Of a stretch of DNA of 64,000 bases, positions 26,025-35,043 are shown one piece after another (the first letter of the stretch is position 1; each line of letters starts with the position of its first letter). The stretch lies in contig NZ_JAMXMY010000002.1 in NCBI RefSeq assembly GCF_024055795.1, positions 186,001 through 250,000 of the forward strand. The letters are read 5' to 3'. Under the pieces are notes generated by a model, which did not search any database, was not told the origin of the DNA, and saw only the letters and a program-made list of their open reading frames with translations. Origin of the DNA: Actinoallomurus purpureus (lineage in GTDB: Bacteria; Actinomycetota; Actinomycetes; Streptosporangiales; Streptosporangiaceae). A program made the position numbers and the translations under genes.

Positions 26025-27659
26025 ATGCGGACCGACCGCACGTCGACCGAGAGGCGACGTCTCTTCAGACCCGGCACGGCCCCTGCCAGACTTCTCCGGC
26101 CCGCCACCGCCGTGTGGGCGGCGGGACTGCTCGCCGCCGTCTCCCTACCCGTGGCGATCGCGCGGTCGGACGATGGTGCGGCGGCGACGACCGCCGCGTC
26201 GGAATCGGCTCCCATGCTGACGTGGCAGGCCTGCGACGGGGACTTCCAGTGCGCGACCGCGCGGATACCCCTGGACCACCGGAATCCGCGCGGCAGGACC
26301 ATCAGCGTCGCCGTGATGCGGCACCGCGCGACCGATGGCGCGCACCGCATCGGCTCGCTGTTCGTCAACGGCGGCGGCCCCGGCGCGCAGCTCGCGGGTT
26401 TCACCGCCGCTTACCGGCACGTGCCGTCGGCCTGGCGGGCCCGGTACGACATCGTCGCCTTCGACCCCCGGGGCTTCGGCCAGAGCACGGCGGTGCGCTG
26501 CTTCCCGACCGCCGAGGCGGAGAGCGCGTTCCTGTCCGGCGCGCCGATCGGCTTCCCCGTCGGCGCCCGGGAGACATCGGCCTGGGTCCGTACGTGGTCG
26601 CGCTTCACCGCGCGATGCACCACGCGCGATCGCGACCTGCTCGAACACGTCAGCACGGCCGACGTGGCCCGCGACATGGACCTGCTGCGCCAAGCCCTCG
26701 GCGACCCCACGCTCAATTATGTGGGCCTGTCGTACGGCACTCTTCTCGGCACCACGTACGCCAACCTGTTCCCCGCCACGGTCGGGCGGATGGCCCTGGA
26801 CGGGAACGTCGACCCGGTCGCCTGGACCGACGGGAAGAGCGAGTTGCCGAGCTTCGTTCGCGAGGGTAACGACCAGGCGTCCGCCGCGGTCCTGAAGGAC
26901 TTCCTCGACCTGTGCGGCAAGGCGTCCCAGGCCAAATGCGCCTTCTCCGCGGGCACGGCGACGGCGACGCGTGCCAAGTACGCCACGCTGCTGGGGCGCC
27001 TGCGACGGCATCCCGTGACCATGGGTACACCGCCGGACACGCAGACCTGCGGCTACGCCTGCGGGATCCTCAGCATTCCCCTGGGCAGTGTCTCCATGTG
27101 GCCGGAAGCAGCCGAACTGCTCCAGCAGATGTGGGAGAAGTCCTCCGGGCGGACCACCTCGTCCACCGCGGTCGAGCGGCAGCCCGGCTCCGGTGAGTCC
27201 GCCGCCCCCTCGTCGGAGGCCTACACCGGCCGGGAGCAGTACCTCGCCACGGTCTGCTCCGACAGCCCCAATCCGCGTGACCCGCGCGCCTACGAGGCCG
27301 CCGCGCGGCTGGCCTCTGCCAGGTCCGGCCCCTCGGGCCTCGAACCGGCGTGGGTCACGGAACCGTGCGCGGGATGGCCACTGGGCAAGACCCGCTACAC
27401 CGGACCGTGGAACCGGCGTACGGCCAACCCCATCCTTCTCCTCAACAACACCGAGGACCCGGCCACCTCCTACCGGCAGGCGGTCACGGTCTCCCGGACC
27501 CTGGCCCGTGCCCGCCTCCTGACGGTCGAGGGCTACGGCCACACCGTGTTCTCGAACCCCAGCGCGTGCGCCATGGAGCACGAGACCCGCTACCTGCTGA
27601 CCGGTGCCCTCCCGCCGACCGGCACCGTCTGCAAGCAGGACACCGCCCCGTTCTCCTGA
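26025..27659 (+). CDS. Secreted alpha/beta hydrolase (tripeptidyl aminopeptidase-like)
   Basis: 544 residues with an Arg-rich N-region and a hydrophobic segment at about 33-48, so it is secreted or membrane-anchored. Family marks: FVNGGGPGAQ oxyanion region, DPRGFGQSTAVRC, nucleophile Ser in GLSYGTLLG (about 236), Asp in NNTEDPATS and His in GYGHTVF, with the C-terminal TAP-like domain. Relatives remove tripeptides from secreted proteins. It is followed by a very strong hairpin. Confidence 0.92.
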   Translation: MRTDRTSTERRRLFRPGTAPARLLRPATAVWAAGLLAAVSLPVAIARSDDGAAATTAASESAPMLTWQACDGDFQCATARIPLDHRNPRGRTISVAVMRHRATDGAHRIGSLFVNGGGPGAQLAGFTAAYRHVPSAWRARYDIVAFDPRGFGQSTAVRCFPTAEAESAFLSGAPIGFPVGARETSAWVRTWSRFTARCTTRDRDLLEHVSTADVARDMDLLRQALGDPTLNYVGLSYGTLLGTTYANLFPATVGRMALDGNVDPVAWTDGKSELPSFVREGNDQASAAVLKDFLDLCGKASQAKCAFSAGTATATRAKYATLLGRLRRHPVTMGTPPDTQTCGYACGILSIPLGSVSMWPEAAELLQQMWEKSSGRTTSSTAVERQPGSGESAAPSSEAYTGREQYLATVCSDSPNPRDPRAYEAAARLASARSGPSGLEPAWVTEPCAGWPLGKTRYTGPWNRRTANPILLLNNTEDPATSYRQAVTVSRTLARARLLTVEGYGHTVFSNPSACAMEHETRYLLTGALPPTGTVCKQDTAPFS

Positions 27660-27700
27660 TCCGAGGTCGGCCCGCCCGAGCGGGGCTTCCAGGGACGGCC

Positions 27701-27745
27701 GATGCGCCCACTTGCCCATGCGCGGCATGGGCAAGTGGGCGCATC
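27701..27745. terminator. Perfect 21-bp hairpin
   Basis: The arm at 27701-27721 (beginning GATGCGCCCACTTGCC) is fully complementary to 27725-27745, with loop GCG. It lies 41 bp after the hydrolase stop and lacks a T tract. It can act as a terminator in both directions, though this length and perfection are unusual. Confidence 0.65.
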
Positions 27746-27825
27746 CGTCCTCGCATCGGCACGGTCTGCTCCACCGAGGACGTCCTCGCCTGCCTGCCCT
27801 GAACACGCCGCGCGTCGGCGTACGT

Positions 27826-27913
27826 AAAGCTCGGTGAAGCTGATCGACGAGTTGCGATATGACGCTTTTAGGGCCGGTTCGCTCGCAGTCGGTAAGCGCG
27901 TTCACCGAGCGTT
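27826..27913. repeat. Inverted-repeat element, copy A (88 bp)
   Basis: Ends AAAGCTCGGTGAA / TTCACCGAGCGTT (one mismatch in 13). It is alignable along its length with copy B, and the flanking CGTACG on the left is shared with copy B. It lies upstream of the GntR gene. Confidence 0.65.
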
Positions 27914-27937
27914 CCGCTCGCTGCTTTCGGCGGCCTG

Positions 27938-28009
27938 CGTCCACGTGCCCAGGCCGAGTTCGGCGAGGAAGCGCTGGGCCTCGTCCGGAAACCTGGAATC
28001 CAGGTTGTC
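27938..28009 (-). pseudogene. Possible tail fragment of a small hypothetical gene
   Basis: The minus-strand frame reads LDSRFPDEAQRFLAELGLG, similar to the end of the small protein at 7685-7869 (RRYPDHAREFLEQLGEP). No start or upstream part is present. Otherwise 27660-28068 holds only the hairpin and repeat copy A. Confidence 0.3.
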
Positions 28010-28068
28010 AAGCGGTCCTTTACGATGGACCTTGATCGACAGGGAGCTTTAGCTGCGGAGGCCGGCGA

Positions 28069-28824
28069 ATGCCGGGAGAAAACCTGCTCTACCTCCAAGT
28101 CGCTGACGCTTTGCGCCGTCAGATCGTCGAGGGCGAACTGGCCGCCGGCGCGAGGCTTCCCTCCAGAGCCCAACTCGCCGAGCAGTTTCACGTGAGCGAG
28201 AACGTCGTCCGCCGGGCCATCGACGTGCTCATGGCCGAAGGCCTCATCGAAACGCGGACCGGTGCGCGGCCGACCGTCCGGCCTCGGCCGCAGCTGCGCC
28301 GCCTCACCCGTTCCTGGTATCGCGAGCAACGCGGCGGATCGCCGTTCCGCGCCGACATGCGGGCCCAAGGTCACGAGGCCGACTGGACGTGCAGGTCGAC
28401 GACGACGACCGCTCCGGCGGGCATCGCCGAACGCTTGCGGGTCGAGCCCGGCGCTCCGGTGATGCGCAGCGACTACGTGTTCACGTCGGACGGCGAGCCG
28501 GTCATGATCAGCACGTCCTATGAGCCGCTGGAGCTGACCCGAGATACGCCGGTCATGCTGCCCGAGCGCGGTCCGCATGCCGGCCGTGGCGTACGGGACC
28601 GGATGGCGGTGATCGGGCAGCGCATCGTGACCGCGGCCGAGGTGGTGACGGCCCGCCCCGTCACGCAGGACGAGACGACGGCGCTGAACGCCAGCGCGGG
28701 CACCATCGTGATGGTGATCCAGCGGACGTACTGGACGGAGGAGCGGCCCGTGGAGACGGCGGACATCGTCGTGCCGGTCGACCGCTATGAGCTGCTGTAC
28801 CTCATTCCGGTCGAGGGCGAGTGA
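28069..28824 (+). CDS. GntR/HutC-family regulator with UTRA domain
   Basis: 251 residues from ATG 28069, GCGGAGG 7 bases before. An N-terminal winged helix-turn-helix (LYLQVADALRRQIVEGELA, LPSRAQLAEQFHVSENVVRR) is joined to a UTRA ligand domain (MRSDYVFTSDGEPVMISTSY, then VMVIQRTYWTE). HutC-type regulators bind small metabolites. No target operon adjoins; the gene is bracketed by two copies of the same inverted-repeat element. Confidence 0.92.
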   Translation: MPGENLLYLQVADALRRQIVEGELAAGARLPSRAQLAEQFHVSENVVRRAIDVLMAEGLIETRTGARPTVRPRPQLRRLTRSWYREQRGGSPFRADMRAQGHEADWTCRSTTTTAPAGIAERLRVEPGAPVMRSDYVFTSDGEPVMISTSYEPLELTRDTPVMLPERGPHAGRGVRDRMAVIGQRIVTAAEVVTARPVTQDETTALNASAGTIVMVIQRTYWTEERPVETADIVVPVDRYELLYLIPVEGE

Positions 28825-28868
28825 CCGGAGACCACGCCGTAGCCCAATGCCACGGAGTCGACGTACGA

Positions 28869-28955
28869 AACGCTCGGTGAAGCTGATCCACCAGCCGTGA
28901 AACGTCCCTGAAATCCCGGTTCACCCGCAGCCGGTGAGTGCGTTCACCGAGCGTT
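28869..28955. repeat. Inverted-repeat element, copy B (87 bp)
   Basis: Perfect 13-bp ends AACGCTCGGTGAA / TTCACCGAGCGTT. It shares most positions with copy A (27826-27913) in the same orientation. The remainder of 28825-29035 shows no gene. Confidence 0.7.
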
Positions 28956-29035
28956 CTGTTCGGTCAGGGGACGTCGCCGCCCTGGGTACGGTGCCGCTCG
29001 TCGTCACCGAGCCGCGCCCGTCGGCGGAAGAGCGC

Positions 29036-29905
29036 TCAGCTGACGACGTCCTTGTTCCGGAAGCGGCGGACGGCCAGGGCGATGAAGACCGTCGCGTACG
29101 ACGCGGACAGGGACGCGCCCTTCAACATGCCGGTCCACTCCAGGTGCGGCTGGAGGGCGTCGGTCCAGGCGAACATCCAGTGCGTCGGCAGGAACTCCCG
29201 CCAGTGGCCGAGCGCGGTGACCGCGTCGATGATGTTGCTGAGAATGACGAGGCCGACCGCGCCGCCGACCGCGCCGAGCGGCGAGTCGGTGGCGACCGAC
29301 AGCAGGAACGCCAGGGCGGCGACCAGGAGTTCCGACGCCAGGATGTAGCCGACGATGATCAGCATCCGGGTCAGGGCGGTGCCGTTCGGCAGGGCGGCGT
29401 CCCCGCCGGGGACCCGCAGGCGGGCCCAGCCGAAGACGTAGATCCCCGTGATCATCGCCATCGTGGGGAGGCTGACGACGGCCAGTGCCGCGTACGCGAG
29501 GGCGACGATCAGTTTCTGGCGCAGCAGCCGCGTGCGCGGGACGGGGGCGGCGAGCAGGTAGCGCAGGGACGCCCAGCCCGCCTCGCTCGCCACGGTGTCG
29601 CCGCAGAACAGCGCCACCGCGACGACGAGCAGGAAGCCCGCCGACGCGAACAGCGTGAACGCCGTGAAGTTCAGCGCGCCGGCCGTCGCGACGGAGACCA
29701 GGCCGGGGGTGTTCGCGTCGGCCGACGGCGACCCGCCGATCTTGAAGGCGGCCGCGAGCACCCAGGGCAGGGCGAGCAGGACCGCGAACGTGATCCACGT
29801 ACGGCGCCGGCGCAGCTGGCGGACGGCCTCCACGCGCAGCGGCAGCGTCCGGCGCGCCCGGTAGGCGCGGTCGCCCGACCGCTGATCTCCGACGAAACCG
29901 TTCAC
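29036..29905 (-). CDS. ABC-2 type permease
   Basis: 289 residues from GTG 29905, overlapping the upstream stop by GTGA. After a basic N-terminus (RVEAVRQLRRRRTW) there are six hydrophobic segments, with TTG-type ABC-2 features such as GDTVASEAGWASLRYLLAAP. It is the membrane partner of the ATPase domain carried by the fused protein encoded just upstream. Confidence 0.9.
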   Translation of the reverse strand: MNGFVGDQRSGDRAYRARRTLPLRVEAVRQLRRRRTWITFAVLLALPWVLAAAFKIGGSPSADANTPGLVSVATAGALNFTAFTLFASAGFLLVVAVALFCGDTVASEAGWASLRYLLAAPVPRTRLLRQKLIVALAYAALAVVSLPTMAMITGIYVFGWARLRVPGGDAALPNGTALTRMLIIVGYILASELLVAALAFLLSVATDSPLGAVGGAVGLVILSNIIDAVTALGHWREFLPTHWMFAWTDALQPHLEWTGMLKGASLSASYATVFIALAVRRFRNKDVVS

Positions 29906-32628
29906 GACCCCTCCCCGATGAGGGTGAGGAAGGCGTCCTCCAGGCGGCGGTGCGGCGTGACGCGGTCGACGGGCACACCGGCGGTGACGAGCGCCGCGAC
30001 GACGACCGACGGCGCGGAGCCGTCCAGCCGGACGAGGACGCCCGGTGCGTACGGCTCCACGGCGTGGACCCCCTCCAGCGTGGTCAGCACGCTCATGGCG
30101 CGGTCCACCTCCGATGTGCCGATGAGGATCGAGCCGTCGTGCCCGGCGATCTCGGACACGGGGCCGGCGGCGACGAGCGTGCCCCGGTGCATCACGACGA
30201 CGTCGGTGCAGGTCTGCTCGACCTCGGCGAGCAGGTGGCTGGAGATGATGACGGTCCGGCCCTCGGCGGCGTACCGCACGAGCACCTCGCGCATCTCGGC
30301 GATCTGCGGCGGGTCGAGGCCGTTGGTCGGCTCGTCGAGCACGAGCAGGTCGGGCAGGCCGAGCATGGCCTGGGCGATGGCGAGCCGCTGCCGCATGCCC
30401 TGCGAGTAGGTGCGCACGGGACGGCGGATCGCGTCGCCCAGCCCGGCGATCCGCAGCGCCTCGTCCATGTGCGCCTCGCCGCGCCCGGCGGCCTTCCAGT
30501 ACAGCTCCAGGTTGTCGCGACCGGACAGGTGCGGCAGGAAGCCGGGGCCCTCGACGAACGAGCCGAGCCGGGCCAGCACCGGTGCTCCGGGCCGTACGGG
30601 CTCGCCGAAGATGCGGATCTGACCGGCGTCGGGATGGATCAGGCCCATGAGCATGCGCAGGGTGGTGGTCTTGCCCGCGCCGTTCGGCCCGAGCAGGCCG
30701 CAGACCTGCCCGGGTTCGACGCGGAACGACAGGTCGTCCACTGCGAGGTGGCCGTTCTTGTACCGCTTGGTCAGACCGCTGATCTCCAGCGGCACGGCGG
30801 CGTCGCCGCGTTCGCCACCGCGCCGGCGCCGCCCGCGCCCGGTGGCCACCAGCGCCACGGCCGCGGTCCCGGCGATCGCCGGGAACCCCCACACCCACCA
30901 GGGAAGGGGCGTCGCAGGGGTGCGCAGCGCCGGGTCGACGGGGACGGTCAGCGGGCCGTCCACCGACACCCGGTAGGAGGCGGGCCGCGCCGGTGAGGCG
31001 AATCCCATGTCCGTGGTGCTGAAGACGACCCGGATGCGGTGTCCCGTGTCGAAGCGGTGGTCCATTGCGGGCAGGGCGACGTCCGCGGCACCGGCGACGT
31101 TCAGGGGGGCGACGAGCCTGCGGGCCGGTTCGGCCTGGCCGTCCGGGCCCACGTCGTACACCTTGGCGAAGAGCGTCGCGAGGCCGCCGGCGACCCGGAC
31201 GCGTACGCGCGCCGACCCGGTGAGCTGCACGGGGGCGCCCAGCGGCTCGGTGTCGAACGCCGCCGACTGGCCGGGCATGTCGAGCTGGGCGCCGCCGGTG
31301 CCGAAGCCGCTCACGCCGCCGAGCGCGCCGAGGCCGGGCAGGGTGGAGATGGACGCGGGGGAACCGCCGGCCGGATTCTGGATCGTCTGTTCCTGCCCGT
31401 CCAGCGGGAGCGCGCGGCGGGCGGTACCGGACAGGCCGGAGTAGCGGCGCGCGGTCGCGGCGGTGACGACGACGCGCTGGGTCGAGGAGTCGATGCCGCC
31501 GGTACGGGTGACGGTGAAGCCGTTCGACGCCTGCGCGGACGCACCGGACGCCTGTGTCGAGCCGCCCGGCGCCTGCGCGGATGCACCGGACGCCTGTGTC
31601 GAGCCGCCCGGTGCCTGCGCGGACCCGCCGGCCCCCTGCGTCGGGCCGCTGGACGCCCGCGCCGGTCCGTCCTTGAGGTAGTGGTCGAACCAGCCCGTGA
31701 CCAGGCCGTGGATCCGTGACGTCTCCGGGTCGCCGCCGTCGTGGCCGCCCTGGAACCAGACGACCTTCACCGGCGCGCCGGTGACCGCGCGGGCGTTGCC
31801 GTCGGCCTGGTCGAGGGGGAAGAGGGAGTCCGACTGGCCCTGGACCAGGAGGGTCGGCACGTGGATCCGGCCCGCGACCGACGACGGGCTGGATCGGCGC
31901 AGCGTCGCGATCGCCTCGGGCGTGGGCCGTCCCGTCTCCGCGACCTTCTGGTACATCGCGCACAGCGACGGCAGGAACCGTCCACAGGCTGTGGACGACG
32001 CGCCGCCGGTGAAGAAGACGCCGGCCCAGACCTTCTTGAACACGCCGTTCGCGGCGCCCCTGCCGGTGGCGTCGGGGAACAGCGAACCGGCCAGGTCGTA
32101 CCAGGTGATCTGCGGGGCGATGGCGTCGACGCGCCGGTCGTACGCGGCGGCCAGCAGGGAGATCCCGCCGCCGTACGACTGCCCGGCGACGCCGACACGC
32201 GGATCGCCGGGTCCGTCGAGGCGCACCTCGGGGCGGCGGGCCAGCCAGTCGATCAGCTGCCGGACGTCCTTCACGTCGTAGTCGGGGGAGTCGAGGGTGA
32301 TCTCGCCTTCCGAGCGGCCGAAGCCGCGCGCGGACCAGGTGAGCACCGCGTACCCGTGCCGGGCCAGCCGTTCGGCCTCGGCCCGCGTGTCGTCCTTGCT
32401 GCCGCCGAAACCGTGAGCCAGCAGAACCGCCGGGGCACGTCCGCCGCCGGCGGGCGCGAAGAAGGTGGTGTCGAGGCCGACGTGCCGGTCGTCGCGTGGC
32501 CCGTCGACGACCGCGATGCGCTGCTCCGACGCCCGTACGCGCGGCTCTCCGGGCAGCAGGGCCCAGGTGATCCCCACGGCCGGCACGGCCATCGCACCGA
32601 CGATCGCCGCCCACCGTCCCCGCATCAT
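29902..32628 (-). CDS. X-Pro peptidase-like hydrolase fused to an ABC ATPase
   Basis: 908 residues from ATG 32628; start moderately certain. Order: signal-anchor helix (about 5-22); alpha/beta hydrolase of the CocE/PepX type (LLAHGFGGSKDD; Ser in GQSYGGG about 152; Asp in QGQSDSLFP; His in GGHDGG); Ala/Gly/Ser/Gln-rich linker with 14-residue repeats; jelly-roll X-Pro C-terminal domain; a membrane helix (WWVWGFPAIAGTAAVALV about 580-600); then an ABC ATPase with GPNGAGKT, YSQGMRQRLAIAQ and LVLDEPTNGLD. Topology puts the hydrolase outside and the ATPase inside. It works with the permease downstream. Confidence 0.92.
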   Translation of the reverse strand: MMRGRWAAIVGAMAVPAVGITWALLPGEPRVRASEQRIAVVDGPRDDRHVGLDTTFFAPAGGGRAPAVLLAHGFGGSKDDTRAEAERLARHGYAVLTWSARGFGRSEGEITLDSPDYDVKDVRQLIDWLARRPEVRLDGPGDPRVGVAGQSYGGGISLLAAAYDRRVDAIAPQITWYDLAGSLFPDATGRGAANGVFKKVWAGVFFTGGASSTACGRFLPSLCAMYQKVAETGRPTPEAIATLRRSSPSSVAGRIHVPTLLVQGQSDSLFPLDQADGNARAVTGAPVKVVWFQGGHDGGDPETSRIHGLVTGWFDHYLKDGPARASSGPTQGAGGSAQAPGGSTQASGASAQAPGGSTQASGASAQASNGFTVTRTGGIDSSTQRVVVTAATARRYSGLSGTARRALPLDGQEQTIQNPAGGSPASISTLPGLGALGGVSGFGTGGAQLDMPGQSAAFDTEPLGAPVQLTGSARVRVRVAGGLATLFAKVYDVGPDGQAEPARRLVAPLNVAGAADVALPAMDHRFDTGHRIRVVFSTTDMGFASPARPASYRVSVDGPLTVPVDPALRTPATPLPWWVWGFPAIAGTAAVALVATGRGRRRRGGERGDAAVPLEISGLTKRYKNGHLAVDDLSFRVEPGQVCGLLGPNGAGKTTTLRMLMGLIHPDAGQIRIFGEPVRPGAPVLARLGSFVEGPGFLPHLSGRDNLELYWKAAGRGEAHMDEALRIAGLGDAIRRPVRTYSQGMRQRLAIAQAMLGLPDLLVLDEPTNGLDPPQIAEMREVLVRYAAEGRTVIISSHLLAEVEQTCTDVVVMHRGTLVAAGPVSEIAGHDGSILIGTSEVDRAMSVLTTLEGVHAVEPYAPGVLVRLDGSAPSVVVAALVTAGVPVDRVTPHRRLEDAFLTLIGEGS
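31529..31625. repeat. 42-bp tandem repeat in the linker of the fused gene
   Basis: Two full and one partial unit with a 42-bp (14-residue) period, encoding Gln-Ala-Pro/Ser-Gly-Gly/Ala-Ser linker. Being a multiple of three, copy-number change would alter linker length without a frameshift. Confidence 0.8.
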
Positions 32629-32980
32629 GAGGCACGACCCTACGCGGCATGTAACAGAATGCGGACATCGCGCGGACGGTGTCATGACACTGCATGGCGA
32701 TCTTGGTCCACATGTCGTATCCGAGGACTCTGGACATCCGGACCCCGGCGCTGCCGCGCCGCCATCGGTCGGCCGCCTGCAGCTACACGACGTGCCCCTG
32801 ATCGGCCTCAGAGCGAGTGCGGCGCGGGCGGCAGCTCGCGTTCGGCCCAGGACGGGACCAGCGAAAACATCGGGGCGCTGGCGCGTCGGGCCGTCCGCAT
32901 GATGCGATTGACCCGATCACGGCCTGACCCATGGCCAGATGCTTCCGCCCGCCCCCCCCCCACGCGGAGGAGACGACACC

Positions 32981-34117
32981 TTGAGGTTCGCGGTTCACCG
33001 GTCCGCCCGCCGACCGGCCTCTCCGCACGGACACCCCCCGGAGCCCGTCGGCGACGCCGAACCCGGCACGACGCGTCCGATTCCTCCCGCGCAGGCGCCG
33101 CCCTCTCCGCACGGACCCGAGCCCGCCGAGGACGCCGAGCCGGGCACGACGCGTCCGATTCCTCCCGCGCAGGCGCCGGCCTCCCCGCACGGACCCGAGC
33201 CCGCCGGCGACGCCGAGCCCGGCACCACGCGTCCGATTCCTGCGCAGTCCCCACCCGTCGCGCTCCCGCCGGGTGTCCCTGACACGACAACCTCCGGCGG
33301 CGGGAAACCGTCCTCCACGGGGAGACCCGAGGATCGGAGATCGGTGATGCGGATCGTGCGGCGTGGGGGTGCGCGGCCCGCCGGCAGGTCGGTGGTGGGC
33401 ACCGCGCGACGCGCCGGCGCCCGACCGGGACTCATCGCGATCGTCGTCATCCTGTGGCTCGTCATCGCGGTCATCGCCCTGACCGGGACGCTCATCGTCG
33501 CGTTCTCCCAGGAGCATCCGACGCGCTTCCCCGCCCCGCTGAAGATCTATCCGGTCGCGCAGCAGCTGCCGGGGCAGCAGTGCCCGGCCGGCGTGCAGGG
33601 CATCGTGGGCCAGAGCGGTATCGGCCCCGTCTGCTACGAGCTGGCGAACGGCATCAGCATCAAACGGGTGAACGATATCCACGTCGAGCAGGCAAAGAAC
33701 GGTGGGTACGCCGTCTCGATCAGCCTCATCCCCGCGGACGGCCGGGCGCTCAAACGCCTCACCCGCAACGCCGCCGGCCGCGCCTTCGCCCTGACCGTGC
33801 GCGACCAGGTGGTGGCCGCGCCCCGGGTGAACGCCCCCATCACCAAGGGCCGGGTGCTCATCACCGGGAACCTCAGCCGCAGCGCCGCCGAGGACATGGT
33901 GAACCGGTTCAAGACCGGAAAGGGCGTCCCCGTACCGACCCCGGCGCCCGTCTGGACGCCACCTGCGCCGACCCCCAACCAGACGCCCACCCCCACGCCG
34001 TCCCCGACTCCGACAACGACGACGTCGCCGAGCTCGACACCGACCTCGACGACCACGTCGACTCCGACGCCGGGCGCCACGTCGTCGTCGGCCTCGCACG
34101 AGCCCCAGTCGGTCTGA
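32981..34117 (+). CDS. Single-pass protein with a SecD head-like domain
   Basis: 378 residues from TTG 32981, chosen for GGAGGAG at 32966-32972 with 8-base spacing; the ATG at 32939 has no such site and leads through a run of ten C. Order: Pro-rich cytoplasmic region with three 26-residue repeats (about 15-90), one membrane helix (LIAIVVILWLVIAVIALTG), an extracytoplasmic domain like the SecDF P1 head (GGYAVSISLIPADGRALKRL, then VAAPRVNAPITKGRVLITG), and a Pro/Thr-rich tail. It lacks the six-helix SecD channel. Role unknown. Between 32629 and 32980 I see nothing but the C tract. Confidence 0.8.
   Translation: MRFAVHRSARRPASPHGHPPEPVGDAEPGTTRPIPPAQAPPSPHGPEPAEDAEPGTTRPIPPAQAPASPHGPEPAGDAEPGTTRPIPAQSPPVALPPGVPDTTTSGGGKPSSTGRPEDRRSVMRIVRRGGARPAGRSVVGTARRAGARPGLIAIVVILWLVIAVIALTGTLIVAFSQEHPTRFPAPLKIYPVAQQLPGQQCPAGVQGIVGQSGIGPVCYELANGISIKRVNDIHVEQAKNGGYAVSISLIPADGRALKRLTRNAAGRAFALTVRDQVVAAPRVNAPITKGRVLITGNLSRSAAEDMVNRFKTGKGVPVPTPAPVWTPPAPTPNQTPTPTPSPTPTTTTSPSSTPTSTTTSTPTPGATSSSASHEPQSV
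33022..33250. repeat. 78-bp tandem repeat array (three units)
   Basis: Units start GGCACGACGCGTCCG at 33065 and 33143, and with one change at 33221; period 78 bp. They encode 26-residue Pro-rich units (GDAEPGTTRPIPPAQAP) in frame. Confidence 0.85.
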
Positions 34118-34918
34118 TCAGCGGTCGAAGGAGCCGTGGCGGCCCGCGCCGTCCTGGAATCGCCGTACGCCGGTCAGGCCGGTCTCGTCCAGGACGGCCC
34201 GGCCGTGGCGGAACTCGCCTGCGATCGCGACGTCCTCCTCCAGGCCCCGCTGTTCGAGCAGGGACATGCGGTCGTGCCGCAGGCAGTCCTGCGGGAACCC
34301 GGCGATCTGCGCGGCCAGTTCCTCCGCCGCCTCGCGCGCCCGTCCCGGCGGAACGACGCGGTTCACCAGACCCATCTCCCGCGCTTCGGGCGCCGACACG
34401 GCACGGCCGGTCAGGATGAGGTCCGCCGCCCGCGACTCACCGATCAGGCGCGGCAGGCGTACGGTGCCGCCGTCGATCAAGGGGACGCCCCAGCGGCGGC
34501 TGAAGACTCCGAGCACGGCGTCCTCCTCGGCGACGCGCAGGTCGCACCAGATCGCCAGCTCGAGCCCGCCCGCGACGGCGTGACCGCTGATCGCCGCGAT
34601 CACCGGCTTGGACAGCCGCATCCGGGTCGGGCCCATCGGGCCCTCCGCGCTGTGGGACACGTCATGGGCGGAGGCGCCCGCGCTGGGCGGATCGACCCGG
34701 TTGCTGCGATCGGTGCCCAGCGCCTTCAGGTCCGCGCCCGCGCAGAAGGTGCCGCCCTCGCCCCACAGGACGGCCACGTTCGCCTCCGCGTCGCCGTCGA
34801 TCTCCCGGAACGCCTCGGCCAAAGCCCGCGCGGTCGGCCCGTCCACCGCGTTGCGCACCTCGGGGCGGCTCAGCACCACCGTCGTCACCGGGCCCCGCTT
34901 CTCCACCCGTACGCTCAT
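34118..34918 (-). CDS. Enoyl-CoA hydratase/isomerase family protein
   Basis: 266 residues from ATG 34918 (MSVRVEKRG); an upstream ATG at 34936 is less likely. Crotonase fold marks: VVLSRPEVRNAVDG, oxyanion loop GTFCAGADLKAL, and GHAVAGGLELAIWCDLRVA. At the usual second catalytic Glu the loop reads GVPLIDGGTVRLPRLIG, with Asp-Gly-Gly. It could be a hydratase, isomerase or other crotonase. It stands alone between the SecD-like gene and korB. Confidence 0.9.
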   Translation of the reverse strand: MSVRVEKRGPVTTVVLSRPEVRNAVDGPTARALAEAFREIDGDAEANVAVLWGEGGTFCAGADLKALGTDRSNRVDPPSAGASAHDVSHSAEGPMGPTRMRLSKPVIAAISGHAVAGGLELAIWCDLRVAEEDAVLGVFSRRWGVPLIDGGTVRLPRLIGESRAADLILTGRAVSAPEAREMGLVNRVVPPGRAREAAEELAAQIAGFPQDCLRHDRMSLLEQRGLEEDVAIAGEFRHGRAVLDETGLTGVRRFQDGAGRHGSFDR

Positions 34919-35043
34919 GACACCGCACCATCCCACGATCGGCGTGCGGGCGGAAACGCGGCGGTGCTCACCACCGCGCGCGTCTCCTCGCTCGCTTCGC
35001 GGCCGGCTCGTCCCTTACCGGCCAGTCCGCTCGCTCGCCGCGG

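Noticed and set aside
31529-33250. CRISPR array
   Set aside because: The repeats are contiguous, in frame and without unique spacers; both are coding tandem repeats. No CRISPR array was seen in the window.
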